In this document: positions 57,397 through 64,000 of the stretch, in pieces
How positions within the stretch are numbered: the stretch's first letter is position 1
How the letters are laid out: every line of letters starts with the position of its first letter
Position numbers and translations under genes: made by a program
Notes under the pieces: model-generated
Told to the model about the DNA's origin: nothing
What the model saw: only the letters and a program-made list of their open reading frames with translations
Database searches by the model: none
Source of the DNA: Dactylosporangium siamense
Lineage (GTDB): Bacteria > Actinomycetota > Actinomycetes > Mycobacteriales > Micromonosporaceae
Reading direction: 5' to 3'
DNA length: 64,000 nucleotides
Assembly (NCBI RefSeq): GCF_016862795.1
Contig: NZ_BONQ01000128.1
Location: 1-64,000 of the forward strand

Positions 57397-58530
57397 ATGA
57401 GAAGGGGTGGGGCGGGCGCGGGCTGCGGTGAGGCAGGCGGCCGCGACCGCGGCGAGGCCGAACAGCGGCACGGCGACGGCGTCGCTGTCGATGAAACCGA
57501 CGTACACCGGGGACGGCGGGCCCCAGCGGTCCGGGCTCAGCACGGCGCCCGTGACGATCAGCAGGTATGTCCACAGCACCGGCCGGAACAGGACCAGGAC
57601 CGCGACGGCCGCGAGGATGGCGACCGTGCCCCGGCGGGCCCAGGACCGGTCGCCGCGCAGCTGGTAGGCGACCCAGGCGACCAGCAACCAGCCGGCAACG
57701 GCGCCGGCGAGCCAGCCGGTCACGACGCCGGCGGTCACCGCGGCCGGTTCGGCCGGCCAGATGACGACGGAGACGGGAGCCGCCGATGGGTCCGGCCACA
57801 TGACCACGCCGGCGGGGTTCTCGGCGGCCGGCAGCGGGCCGGTCACCCAGGTCCGCAAGGTGCCGCGGTTCGCGGTGAACGCGGAGGGGCCGGTGGGCTC
57901 GACGGTCCAGCCGGCGGCGGTGAAGCGGGCCGCGGCCGACGTTGAGGTCCAGCCGGCGATGTAGCGGGGGTCGACGGCCTCGACCTTGACGGCCCGGAGC
58001 TGCCAGCGGTCGTCGCGGCTGAAACCGCCGACATACGGTTCGCCGATGGCGAGCCCGGCGATCTGGGCCGCGCTCTGGTCGACGCGCAGCGGCGGGGTGG
58101 TGCACCAGCCGAGGAACGAGCCGGTCCCGGCGCCCAGCGCGCCGAACACGAACGCGGCGAAGACCGCGACGGCGACCGGGGCCTTCCCGACCGGCAACCT
58201 GAACCGCTGCCGCAACCCGCCGCGCAGCAGGTCGACGGTGTCGCGGCGGCCCGGCCGGACCCGGTCGGTGCCGGCGGCGTCGAGCAGCGTGGTGATGAGT
58301 TCGTCGCCGTGGCGGCGCCGGTACGCGGCCGGGTACGCCAACAGCAGCCGGCGGTAGCGGCGCTCCAGCCCGGTGACCACGGGCCGCCCCGGCATCGTGG
58401 GCCCCGTCGACGCGGCGACCGCGAACCCCTCCGACCCCGCCGGCAACGCCGACTCCGACTCCGACGACGACCCCGAAGACGCCGACGATGAAGCCGATGA
58501 CGATGAAGACGACGATTCCGGCGTGGTCAT
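57370..58530 (-). CDS. Ser-rich-leader membrane protein, partner of PadR
   Basis: A 386-residue protein starting with a Ser/Glu/Asp-rich low-complexity leader, then ERRYRRLLLAYPAAYRRRHGDELITTLLDAA, which is the typical cytosolic start of membrane proteins encoded next to PadR in actinomycetes. Membrane helices follow (APVAVAVFAAFVFGALGAG and a cluster of three near the C-terminus). The middle is an outer region. The ATG overlaps the PadR stop (ATGA), so they form an operon. Function is unknown; a stress-sensing or exporter role is usual speculation. Confidence 0.82.
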   Translation of the reverse strand: MTTPESSSSSSSASSSASSGSSSESESALPAGSEGFAVAASTGPTMPGRPVVTGLERRYRRLLLAYPAAYRRRHGDELITTLLDAAGTDRVRPGRRDTVDLLRGGLRQRFRLPVGKAPVAVAVFAAFVFGALGAGTGSFLGWCTTPPLRVDQSAAQIAGLAIGEPYVGGFSRDDRWQLRAVKVEAVDPRYIAGWTSTSAAARFTAAGWTVEPTGPSAFTANRGTLRTWVTGPLPAAENPAGVVMWPDPSAAPVSVVIWPAEPAAVTAGVVTGWLAGAVAGWLLVAWVAYQLRGDRSWARRGTVAILAAVAVLVLFRPVLWTYLLIVTGAVLSPDRWGPPSPVYVGFIDSDAVAVPLFGLAAVAAACLTAARARPTPSHDPEDLVHS

Positions 58531-58865
58531 GCGAGACCCGGCAGGGTGACGTTGCCGGTGGCGCGGCGGCGCAGGCCCGCGGCCGCCGCGTTGGCGTTGC
58601 GGCGCAACCGTTCGACCTCGACGCTGAGCCGGCCGGCGCCCTCGTCGGTGAGCCGGTAGTAGCGGCGCAGCCGCCCGTCCACCGCTTCCTCCCGCTCGAC
58701 CGCGATGAGCCCCTGCTCGGTCAGGCGGTCCAGGGCGCCGTAGAGCGTGCCGGCGCCGAGCACCACGGTGCCGCCGGACAGGGCGGTGACCTGCTGGAGG
58801 ATCCCGTAACCGTGCAGCGGCTCGCCGGTGAGTGCGGTCAGGACGAGAAACGTCGGCTCCTGCAT
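58527..58865 (-). CDS. PadR-family transcriptional regulator
   Basis: A 112-residue winged-helix regulator: MQEPTFLVLTALTGEPLHGYGILQQV and GGTVVLGAGTLYGALDRLTEQGLI, then a short C-terminal helix LSVEVERLRRNANAAAAGLRRRA. PadR proteins repress their operon and respond to small aromatics or drugs. The chosen ATG is the usual PadR start. A palindrome is present just upstream. It is coupled to the downstream membrane protein. Confidence 0.9.
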   Translation of the reverse strand: MQEPTFLVLTALTGEPLHGYGILQQVTALSGGTVVLGAGTLYGALDRLTEQGLIAVEREEAVDGRLRRYYRLTDEGAGRLSVEVERLRRNANAAAAGLRRRATGNVTLPGLA

Positions 58866-58903
58866 TGGCGGCATGACCAGCAAATTACAGCCGCCGCGAT
58901 ATT

Positions 58904-58920
58904 ACGTCAACCGTAACGTA
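58904..58920. promoter_or_regulatory. PadR operator candidate
   Basis: TACGT and ACGTA are spaced by eight bases (and TTACG/CGTAA is nested in it), similar to the ATGT-N8-ACAT layout known for PadR operators. It lies 40 bases upstream of the padR start. Confidence 0.5.
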
Positions 58921-59006
58921 GGAAACCGCGGTCGTGCGGGGCAAAGGCTCATGGCAGCATTCTGGTGGTCGATGTCCCTGGCGACGGCACTGGACGAGGA
59001 GACCGC

Positions 59007-61283
59007 ATGGGCGCACTGCGACAGCTGCGGGCGATGTCCGGGCTGGTGCGCGCCTCGTGCCTGATCCTGGCGGTCTGCGCGGTCTGGTTCACGGTCAACC
59101 TGGTGACGCCGGTGGGGCCGCCGGTGCTGCTGTGGCTGCCGACGCCGGTCGGTGCGCTGCTGCTCACCGCCGCGTTCCGCCGCACGTCGAAGGCCCAGGC
59201 ACTGCCCGCGCCGACCCGCCGGTTCTGGGGGCACCTGAGCATCTCGGCGTTCCTCGTCGGCGTCGCGCACACCCTGCAGGCGATCGACGTGCTGACCCAT
59301 CCCGACGAAGGCGGCGCGTACAACGGACCCGGCCTGCTGATCTTCGACAGCGGGGCGATTCTGATGATCGTCTACGCGCTGTACCGGCTGCCGCTGTCCG
59401 CCCGCAGCGCCGGGGAGCGGCTGCGGGTCACCCTCGACGGCGGGACCGTCGTGGCCGGTGCCGCCGTGTTCATCTGGCACTTCCAGACCAGGGTGGCGCT
59501 CGGCACGGACGACCGCAACCAGGTCGTCGGCTCCCTGATCCTCGGCGTGCTCGCCCTGGTCGTGGTCCTGGCGGTGGCGAAGGTGATGCTGTCGGGGTTC
59601 GAGTTCATCGACAAGTCGGCCCTGCAGTGGCTCGCGTTCGCGATCTTCGTCGGCGCGACGAGCTCGCTGTTGCAGCCGCTGCTCGCGCCCGGGCACCCGC
59701 ACCTCATGGTCACCCAGGTCAGCATCCCGGTGGTGTGCTGCCTGGCGTCGTTGGCCGCGGAGCGGCAGCGCCTCTCGACCGGCCGGGCCGTCGCGGTGCG
59801 GCGCCGCCGGCCGTTCAGCCTGGTGCCCTACGCGGCCGTCGCGGCCGTGTACGTCCTGCTGGTCCTGGAGACCTGGTTCGGCACGCAGCGCGACCAGAAG
59901 ATGGTGGTCCTCGGCGCGGTCACCCTCACCGCCCTGGTCATGGTGCGGCAGGTGGCCGCGTTCGTCGACAACGGGCGGCTCGTCGCCCGGCTCGACCACG
60001 GCGCCACCCACGACGCGCTCACGCACCTGCCCAACCGCACGCTGTTCGGGCAGCGCCTCCACGAGGCGCTGCAAGCGCCCAACGCGCAACGGGTCGCCGT
60101 CGCGCTCATCGACCTCAACGACTTCAAGGAGGTCAACGACACCCTCGGCCACGAGGTCGGCGACCTGCTGCTGGTCGAGGTGGGGCGGCGGCTCGCCGGC
60201 TGCGCGGACACCGGGCACACCGTCGCCCGGCTCGGCGGCGACGAGTTCGTCGTGGTCATGCCCGGCGCCGACCCGCAGGCGGCCGGCGTCGCCGCGGACC
60301 GGATGGCCGCCGCGCTGTGCACACCCGCCGTCGTCAACGGCCACGAGCTGCCGATCTCCGCCAGCATCGGCATCGCCGACGGCCGCACCGGCGACGACCC
60401 GAGCCTGCTGCTGCGCCACGCCGACATCGCCATGTACGCGGCGAAGAAGCGCGCCGGCACCACCTACCTGCACTACGACAGCGCGATGACGGAGCCCGGC
60501 GACGACCATTCGCAGCTGCGGGAGGCGATCGCCGGCGGGCGGTGTTTCCTGGTGTACCAGCCGATCGTGTCCCTCGACGACGGCCGGCTCGCCGGCGTCG
60601 AGGCGCTCGTGCGCTGGGACCACCCGGAGCACGGCGTCCTGCCGCCGGACACGTTCATCCCCGTGGCCGAGCGCACCGGGCTGATCGTGCCGCTGGGCCG
60701 GTTCGTGTTCGCCGAGGCGTGCCGGCAGTTCGCGGTGTGGCGCGAACACTACAAAGACGCTCCCGCCGTGCTCAACGTCAACGTGTCCCCGCGGGAGCTG
60801 CGCGAGGCCGGCTACGCCGACTTCGTCGCGGCGACCCTCACCACGCACGGCGTCGAGGCGTCCCGCGTCGTGCTGGAGATCACCGAGTCGCTCGCGCTGG
60901 ACCTGGGCCCGGCCGTCGCCACCCTCCACCGGCTCCGCGCGCTGGGCCTGCGGATCTCGCTGGACGACTTCGGCACCGGCAGCTCCACCCTGCGGCTGCT
61001 GCACGACTGCCCCGTCGACGAGGTGAAGCTGGACCGCTCGTTCACGCAGGCGCCGCACGGCCGGGCCCCGGTCGCCGCCGCCGTCATCCAGCTCGCGCAG
61101 GCGCTGGGGCTGCATGCGGTCGCCGAGGGCGTGGAGACGCCGGCGCAGGCGGAGCAGCTGCGGTCACTGGGCTACAGCACGGCGCAGGGCTACCATTTCG
61201 CCCGCCCGGTGCCGGCCGCGCAGCTCACGGAGTGGATGACGGGTGCTCCGGTGACCGCTCAGCCGTCCGGACTCGTCCGATGA
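59007..61283 (+). CDS. Membrane GGDEF-EAL cyclic-di-GMP enzyme
   Basis: A 758-residue protein. Residues 1-320 contain about eight membrane helices (MASE-like sensor of unknown type). A GGDEF domain follows with GGDEF at 410-414 and the catalytic Lys/Asp neighbourhood; no RxxD product-inhibition site is seen. An EAL domain follows with VEALVRW (532-538), EITES, DDFGTGSS, KLDRSF and EGVET, so both metal-binding and catalytic residues are kept. It can probably make and break cyclic-di-GMP. ATG at 59007 follows AGGAG. The 3' end overlaps a convergent MFS gene by 59 bases. Confidence 0.92.
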   Translation: MGALRQLRAMSGLVRASCLILAVCAVWFTVNLVTPVGPPVLLWLPTPVGALLLTAAFRRTSKAQALPAPTRRFWGHLSISAFLVGVAHTLQAIDVLTHPDEGGAYNGPGLLIFDSGAILMIVYALYRLPLSARSAGERLRVTLDGGTVVAGAAVFIWHFQTRVALGTDDRNQVVGSLILGVLALVVVLAVAKVMLSGFEFIDKSALQWLAFAIFVGATSSLLQPLLAPGHPHLMVTQVSIPVVCCLASLAAERQRLSTGRAVAVRRRRPFSLVPYAAVAAVYVLLVLETWFGTQRDQKMVVLGAVTLTALVMVRQVAAFVDNGRLVARLDHGATHDALTHLPNRTLFGQRLHEALQAPNAQRVAVALIDLNDFKEVNDTLGHEVGDLLLVEVGRRLAGCADTGHTVARLGGDEFVVVMPGADPQAAGVAADRMAAALCTPAVVNGHELPISASIGIADGRTGDDPSLLLRHADIAMYAAKKRAGTTYLHYDSAMTEPGDDHSQLREAIAGGRCFLVYQPIVSLDDGRLAGVEALVRWDHPEHGVLPPDTFIPVAERTGLIVPLGRFVFAEACRQFAVWREHYKDAPAVLNVNVSPRELREAGYADFVAATLTTHGVEASRVVLEITESLALDLGPAVATLHRLRALGLRISLDDFGTGSSTLRLLHDCPVDEVKLDRSFTQAPHGRAPVAAAVIQLAQALGLHAVAEGVETPAQAEQLRSLGYSTAQGYHFARPVPAAQLTEWMTGAPVTAQPSGLVR

Positions 61284-62409
61284 GGACGGTGATGCTCAGC
61301 GCCACCAGTACCACCGCCGCCAACGCGAATCGCAGATCGACGGCTCCGGCGAGCGCGCCGATCAGGGGCGCCGCGACCAGATAGCCGGGCCACTGCCCCA
61401 TCACCACGACGGACACCCCCTCGCCGGCGGTGAGGCCCGGCTGCTCACCGGCGAAGCCGAGCACCGTCGGTGTCACGCAGGCCATCCCGAGCCCGAGCAG
61501 CCCGAACCCGGCCATCGCCGCGGCCGGGTGCGGCACGAGGAGCGCGAACGCGAGGCCCGCCGCGGCGACGAACGCGGACCACCGCACGAACCTGACCCGC
61601 CCGACGCGGCCCGCGAGCCGGTCACCGCCGAGCCGGGCGGCGACCGACGACAGCGACAGGCACGTGTAGGTCGCCGCGCCGACGGCCGCGCCCGCGTGCA
61701 GCGTGCCGGTGGCGTAGAGGGCGCTCCACTGCGCGCCGGCCATCTCGGTGAACGCGGCCAGGAACGCGACCGCGGCCAGGAGCACCAGCTGCGGCGTGAA
61801 CCGGCGCTTCGCGCCGGCACGACGGTCGGCGCGTTCGGTGTCCGGCAGGTGGCGGGCCGTGGCGAGCAGGAGCACGCCCATGCCGGCGCTGGTGCCGGCC
61901 ATCTGCGCGGCGGGGGTGATGCCGGCGCCCGCCGCGACGGTGCCGAGCAGCCCACCGGCGAGCATGCCGACGCTGAACCCGGCGTGGAACGTCGACAGGA
62001 TCGGCCGGCCGTACGCCCGCTGGACCTCGACCGCCTGCGCGTTCATCGGCGTGGACAGCAGGTTGGCCGCGAACCCCCACACCGCCAGCCCGACCAGCAG
62101 CGCCGCGACCGTGGACGCGGAGGCGAGCAGCGGCGCGTTGACGAGGATGACGGCCGCGCCGATGAGGGCGAGGAGCCGCGTGTTGACCCGCCCGATGAGC
62201 ACGGCGACGATGCCGAGCGACACGACCTCGCCGACGTTGGTGGCGACGTTCGCCAGGCCCCAGCCGGCGTCGCCGAGCCCGACGGCGTGGCGCACGTCCG
62301 GCACCCGGGCCGACCATCCACCGATCGCGATGCCCATGACGACGAAGAGCACGGTGACCGCGGCACGCGCCCGCCGTGGCACGGTCGCCGGCGCTTCGAT
62401 GACGGTCAT
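61225..62409 (-). CDS. MFS transporter
   Basis: A 394-residue transporter with 12 helices, of the FucP/YbjJ-like type: AAVTVLFVVMGIAIGGWSARVP, GLANVATNVGEVVSLG and FHAGFSVGMLAGGLLGTV. The loops between helices 6 and 7 hold basic residues. A drug, sugar or metabolite exporter; substrate unknown. Its last 20 codons overlap the 3' end of the GGDEF-EAL gene on the other strand. The neighbours do not suggest a role. Confidence 0.9.
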   Translation of the reverse strand: MTVIEAPATVPRRARAAVTVLFVVMGIAIGGWSARVPDVRHAVGLGDAGWGLANVATNVGEVVSLGIVAVLIGRVNTRLLALIGAAVILVNAPLLASASTVAALLVGLAVWGFAANLLSTPMNAQAVEVQRAYGRPILSTFHAGFSVGMLAGGLLGTVAAGAGITPAAQMAGTSAGMGVLLLATARHLPDTERADRRAGAKRRFTPQLVLLAAVAFLAAFTEMAGAQWSALYATGTLHAGAAVGAATYTCLSLSSVAARLGGDRLAGRVGRVRFVRWSAFVAAAGLAFALLVPHPAAAMAGFGLLGLGMACVTPTVLGFAGEQPGLTAGEGVSVVVMGQWPGYLVAAPLIGALAGAVDLRFALAAVVLVALSITVLIGRVRTAERSPEHPSSTP

Positions 62410-62448
62410 TGCATCGCGCGTACCCCGGCGGCGGGCGCGCGAAACGGG

Positions 62449-63495
62449 CTACTTCAGCGTGAGCTTCTGCTGCGGGCTGCTGTCCAGCTTCAGCGTGGTG
62501 GGCTTGCCGTCGCGGGTCAGGGTGCCCTTCGGCTCGAACCGGAACGTGAGCGTCTGCACGGAGCCCTCCGCCACGTCCATGCGCACCTCGTCGTGGATCG
62601 TGTAGTCGGTGATCGCCTGCCCCCGCTCGATCTCGGCGCTGGCCGCCTCCACCGCGATCGCCTTGCCGTTCGCCGTCACCTGCAGGCTCTGCTTCAGGTC
62701 GATCGTGCCCTCCAGCACCCCGATCCCGCTGACCTTCAGCTCCACCCACATCCGCAGCCAGGTGTGCCCGGCCGGGGCCCAGGTGCCCTTGGCCCGGTGG
62801 TCGAAGGGTTCCAGCGCCGCCGACACGGTGATGTCGACGTAGGTGCGCTTCGGCTCGCCGCCGATCTGCCCGACGAGCTGGTAGGTGACCTCGCCGTACG
62901 GGCGGGCCTTCAGGTACGCGGCGACGGCGCCCGCCCCGACCGCCCCGGTGCGCACGTCGACGCTCTGGTCCTTGTCCCGGTCCGCGACGACCAGCGTCAC
63001 CGCGGCCCCGGCCGGCACCAGCGCCACGATCACCGAGTCGGGCGTGATCATGCCGGCGACGGCCCGGGCCTGCTCGCCGATCCGCAGCCGTGCCGTGACG
63101 TCCGGCGACGGATCGCTCTTCACGCCGGGCACCGCGGCGAGGCGCACGAACAGGAACTCCTTGCCGGCCCCGGCGGCGATGGTGCCCGTCGCGTCCCGGG
63201 ACACCCCGGTCGCCGACTGCATCTTGCCGAACTGCGTGACGACGGCCGGCTCGAGATGATCGGCGGCGCCGACCTCGGTGAGCCGCACCGCGTAGTCGGG
63301 CCCGCCGATGGCGGCGTTCGCCGGCAGCTGCTTCGCCGCCGGGACCGCGATCCCGCCGCCGGCGACGACCGCGAGGTCCTCGGCCACCGTGGCCTTCGTC
63401 GACGCCGCCGCGGCCGGTGCCGGGACCTCGTCCCCGGTGCAGCCCGCCAGCAGCCCGCACACCAGGACAGCCGCCGCCCCCAACACCCCGCGCAT
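62449..63495 (-). CDS. Lipoprotein of unknown function
   Basis: A 348-residue lipoprotein: signal peptide ending in the lipobox LLAGC, then a Pro/Ala linker, then two beta-rich domains with repeated Asp/Lys-type features (ADRDKDQSVDVRTG, HTWLRMWVELKVSGIG, DYTIHDEVRMDVAEG). I do not recognise the family. It should be anchored outside the cell. It is 38 bases from a reductase gene ending on the same strand, which is downstream of this gene's... left neighbour side, so no operon is implied. Confidence 0.75.
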   Translation of the reverse strand: MRGVLGAAAVLVCGLLAGCTGDEVPAPAAAASTKATVAEDLAVVAGGGIAVPAAKQLPANAAIGGPDYAVRLTEVGAADHLEPAVVTQFGKMQSATGVSRDATGTIAAGAGKEFLFVRLAAVPGVKSDPSPDVTARLRIGEQARAVAGMITPDSVIVALVPAGAAVTLVVADRDKDQSVDVRTGAVGAGAVAAYLKARPYGEVTYQLVGQIGGEPKRTYVDITVSAALEPFDHRAKGTWAPAGHTWLRMWVELKVSGIGVLEGTIDLKQSLQVTANGKAIAVEAASAEIERGQAITDYTIHDEVRMDVAEGSVQTLTFRFEPKGTLTRDGKPTTLKLDSSPQQKLTLK

Positions 63496-63533
63496 TGCTC
63501 CCCTAACGTCGAAGACGCATCACCTTAGCGGTG

Positions 63534-64000
63534 TCAGTACACGTCGCGGACGTAGCGCTTGTCGGCGGCGAGCTGCTTCACATATGCCTCGGCGGCGTCC
63601 GGGGTGAGGTGGCCGTGGGCGACGGCGATCTCGCGCAGGGTGCGGTCGACGTCCTTCGCCATGCGGCTCGCGTCGCCGCAGACGTAGAAGTGGGCGCCGT
63701 CCTGCAGCCACGACCACAGCTGCGCGCCGTGCTCCCGCATGCGGTCCTGGACGTACACCTTGTTGCGCTGGTCGCGGGAGAACGCGAGGTCGAGGCGGTT
63801 GAGGGTGCCGGCGTCGCGCAGCGCGAGCAGCTCGTCGGCGTAGTAGAAGTCGGTGTCGCGGCGCTGCTCGCCGAAGAAGAGCCAGTTCGCGCCGCGGGCG
63901 CCGCGGGCCTGGCGTTCGTGCAGGAAGCCCAGGAACGGCGCGACGCCGGTGCCCGGGCCGACCATGATCATGGCGGTGGCGGGGTCCGCCGGCGGGCGGA
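63534..64000 (-). CDS. Flavodoxin-reductase-type (diflavin) reductase, C-terminal part
   Basis: The C-terminal 155 residues of an NADPH:flavin reductase, running in from the right edge. The NADPH site [24 protein letters not shown] is in frame with the edge, followed by [33 protein letters not shown] and [17 protein letters not shown] with the final aromatic YVRDVY. It is the reductase half of a CysJ-, P450-reductase- or nitrate-reductase-associated flavoprotein; the N-terminal half lies outside the window. Confidence 0.9.
   Translation of the reverse strand, partial: RPPADPATAMIMVGPGTGVAPFLGFLHERQARGARGANWLFFGEQRRDTDFYYADELLALRDAGTLNRLDLAFSRDQRNKVYVQDRMREHGAQLWSWLQDGAHFYVCGDASRMAKDVDRTLREIAVAHGHLTPDAAEAYVKQLAADKRYVRDVY

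Noticed and set aside
58430-58515. Ser/Asp-coding repeats at the start of the PadR-partner gene as a regulatory repeat
   Set aside because: They are explained by the Ser/Glu-rich leader of the protein and lie in coding sequence.
1-64000. tRNA, rRNA, CRISPR arrays, insertion sequences
   Set aside because: None was found: no spaced direct repeats of CRISPR type, no transposase or integrase sequence, and no recognisable tRNA.

Overview
The window is 64 kb of very GC-rich DNA. Codons end almost always in G or C, GTG and TTG starts are common, several transcripts look leaderless, and neighbouring genes often share ATGA or GTGA stop/start overlaps. The gene families (SigE-family sigma factor, SpoIIE-type phosphatase with a STAS protein, TIGR04222 membrane protein, MmpL transporter, Abhydrolase_10, PadR plus partner membrane protein, DUF3500 lipoprotein) point to a filamentous actinomycete, probably Micromonosporaceae (inference; no rRNA is present to confirm it). 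No tRNA, rRNA, CRISPR array, insertion sequence, integrase or phage gene was recognised. This is ordinary chromosomal accessory DNA without a mobile-element signature.

Layout, 1-22 kb: a DUF3500 lipoprotein runs off the left edge. A two-component system is followed by an FMN-binding membrane protein and a ferric-reductase-like flavocytochrome. Then come a secreted Abhydrolase_10 protein, a conserved unknown, a hydrolase/TetR pair, a partner-switching group (STAS antagonist, a GTGA-coupled unknown, and a divergent SpoIIE-type phosphatase), a TIGR04222 protein, an alpha/beta hydrolase, an MmpL transporter with a palindromic operator, an expansin-like protein, a secreted hydrolase with strong terminators, and a sigma factor coupled to a beta-propeller membrane protein beside an MBL hydrolase.

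22-34 kb: a ferredoxin and soxR each have a promoter with a 19-bp spacer and a SoxR-type dyad, both apparently giving leaderless mRNA. An LPG-synthase-like membrane protein, a broken WD40 gene, a MerR regulator, a serine hydrolase and a GH114 enzyme follow. Next is an ABC-2 exporter (ATPase and two permeases, one with a large extracytoplasmic insert), divergent from a second two-component system. Four direct repeats at 10-11 bp spacing lie between them and are a likely response-regulator site.

34-46 kb: a divergent galactoside-type sugar cluster. GntR, a solute-binding lipoprotein, two permeases and an SIS protein read left; a ROK kinase, a GH42-like beta-galactosidase and a second SIS protein read right. 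An 18-bp perfect palindrome separates the arms. No transport ATPase is encoded here, so a shared ATPase elsewhere is assumed.

46-64 kb: stress and transport genes: DHFR-like protein, TetR with two matching operators, an SRPBCC-DUF2867 fusion, VOC protein, MacB/FtsX-type ABC exporter, a free-standing condensation-like protein, a LamG protein, a second ROK protein, GNAT, B3/B4 protein, PadR pair, a GGDEF-EAL protein, MFS exporter, lipoprotein, and the 3' end of a diflavin-type reductase gene.

Short tandem repeats of about 21-56 bp sit at or next to gene ends at five places (35.5, 46.5, 48.3, 54.3 and 56.5 kb), and two more lie inside coding sequence. At 46.5 and 48.3 kb the repeated unit contains the gene's own last codons and stop codon.
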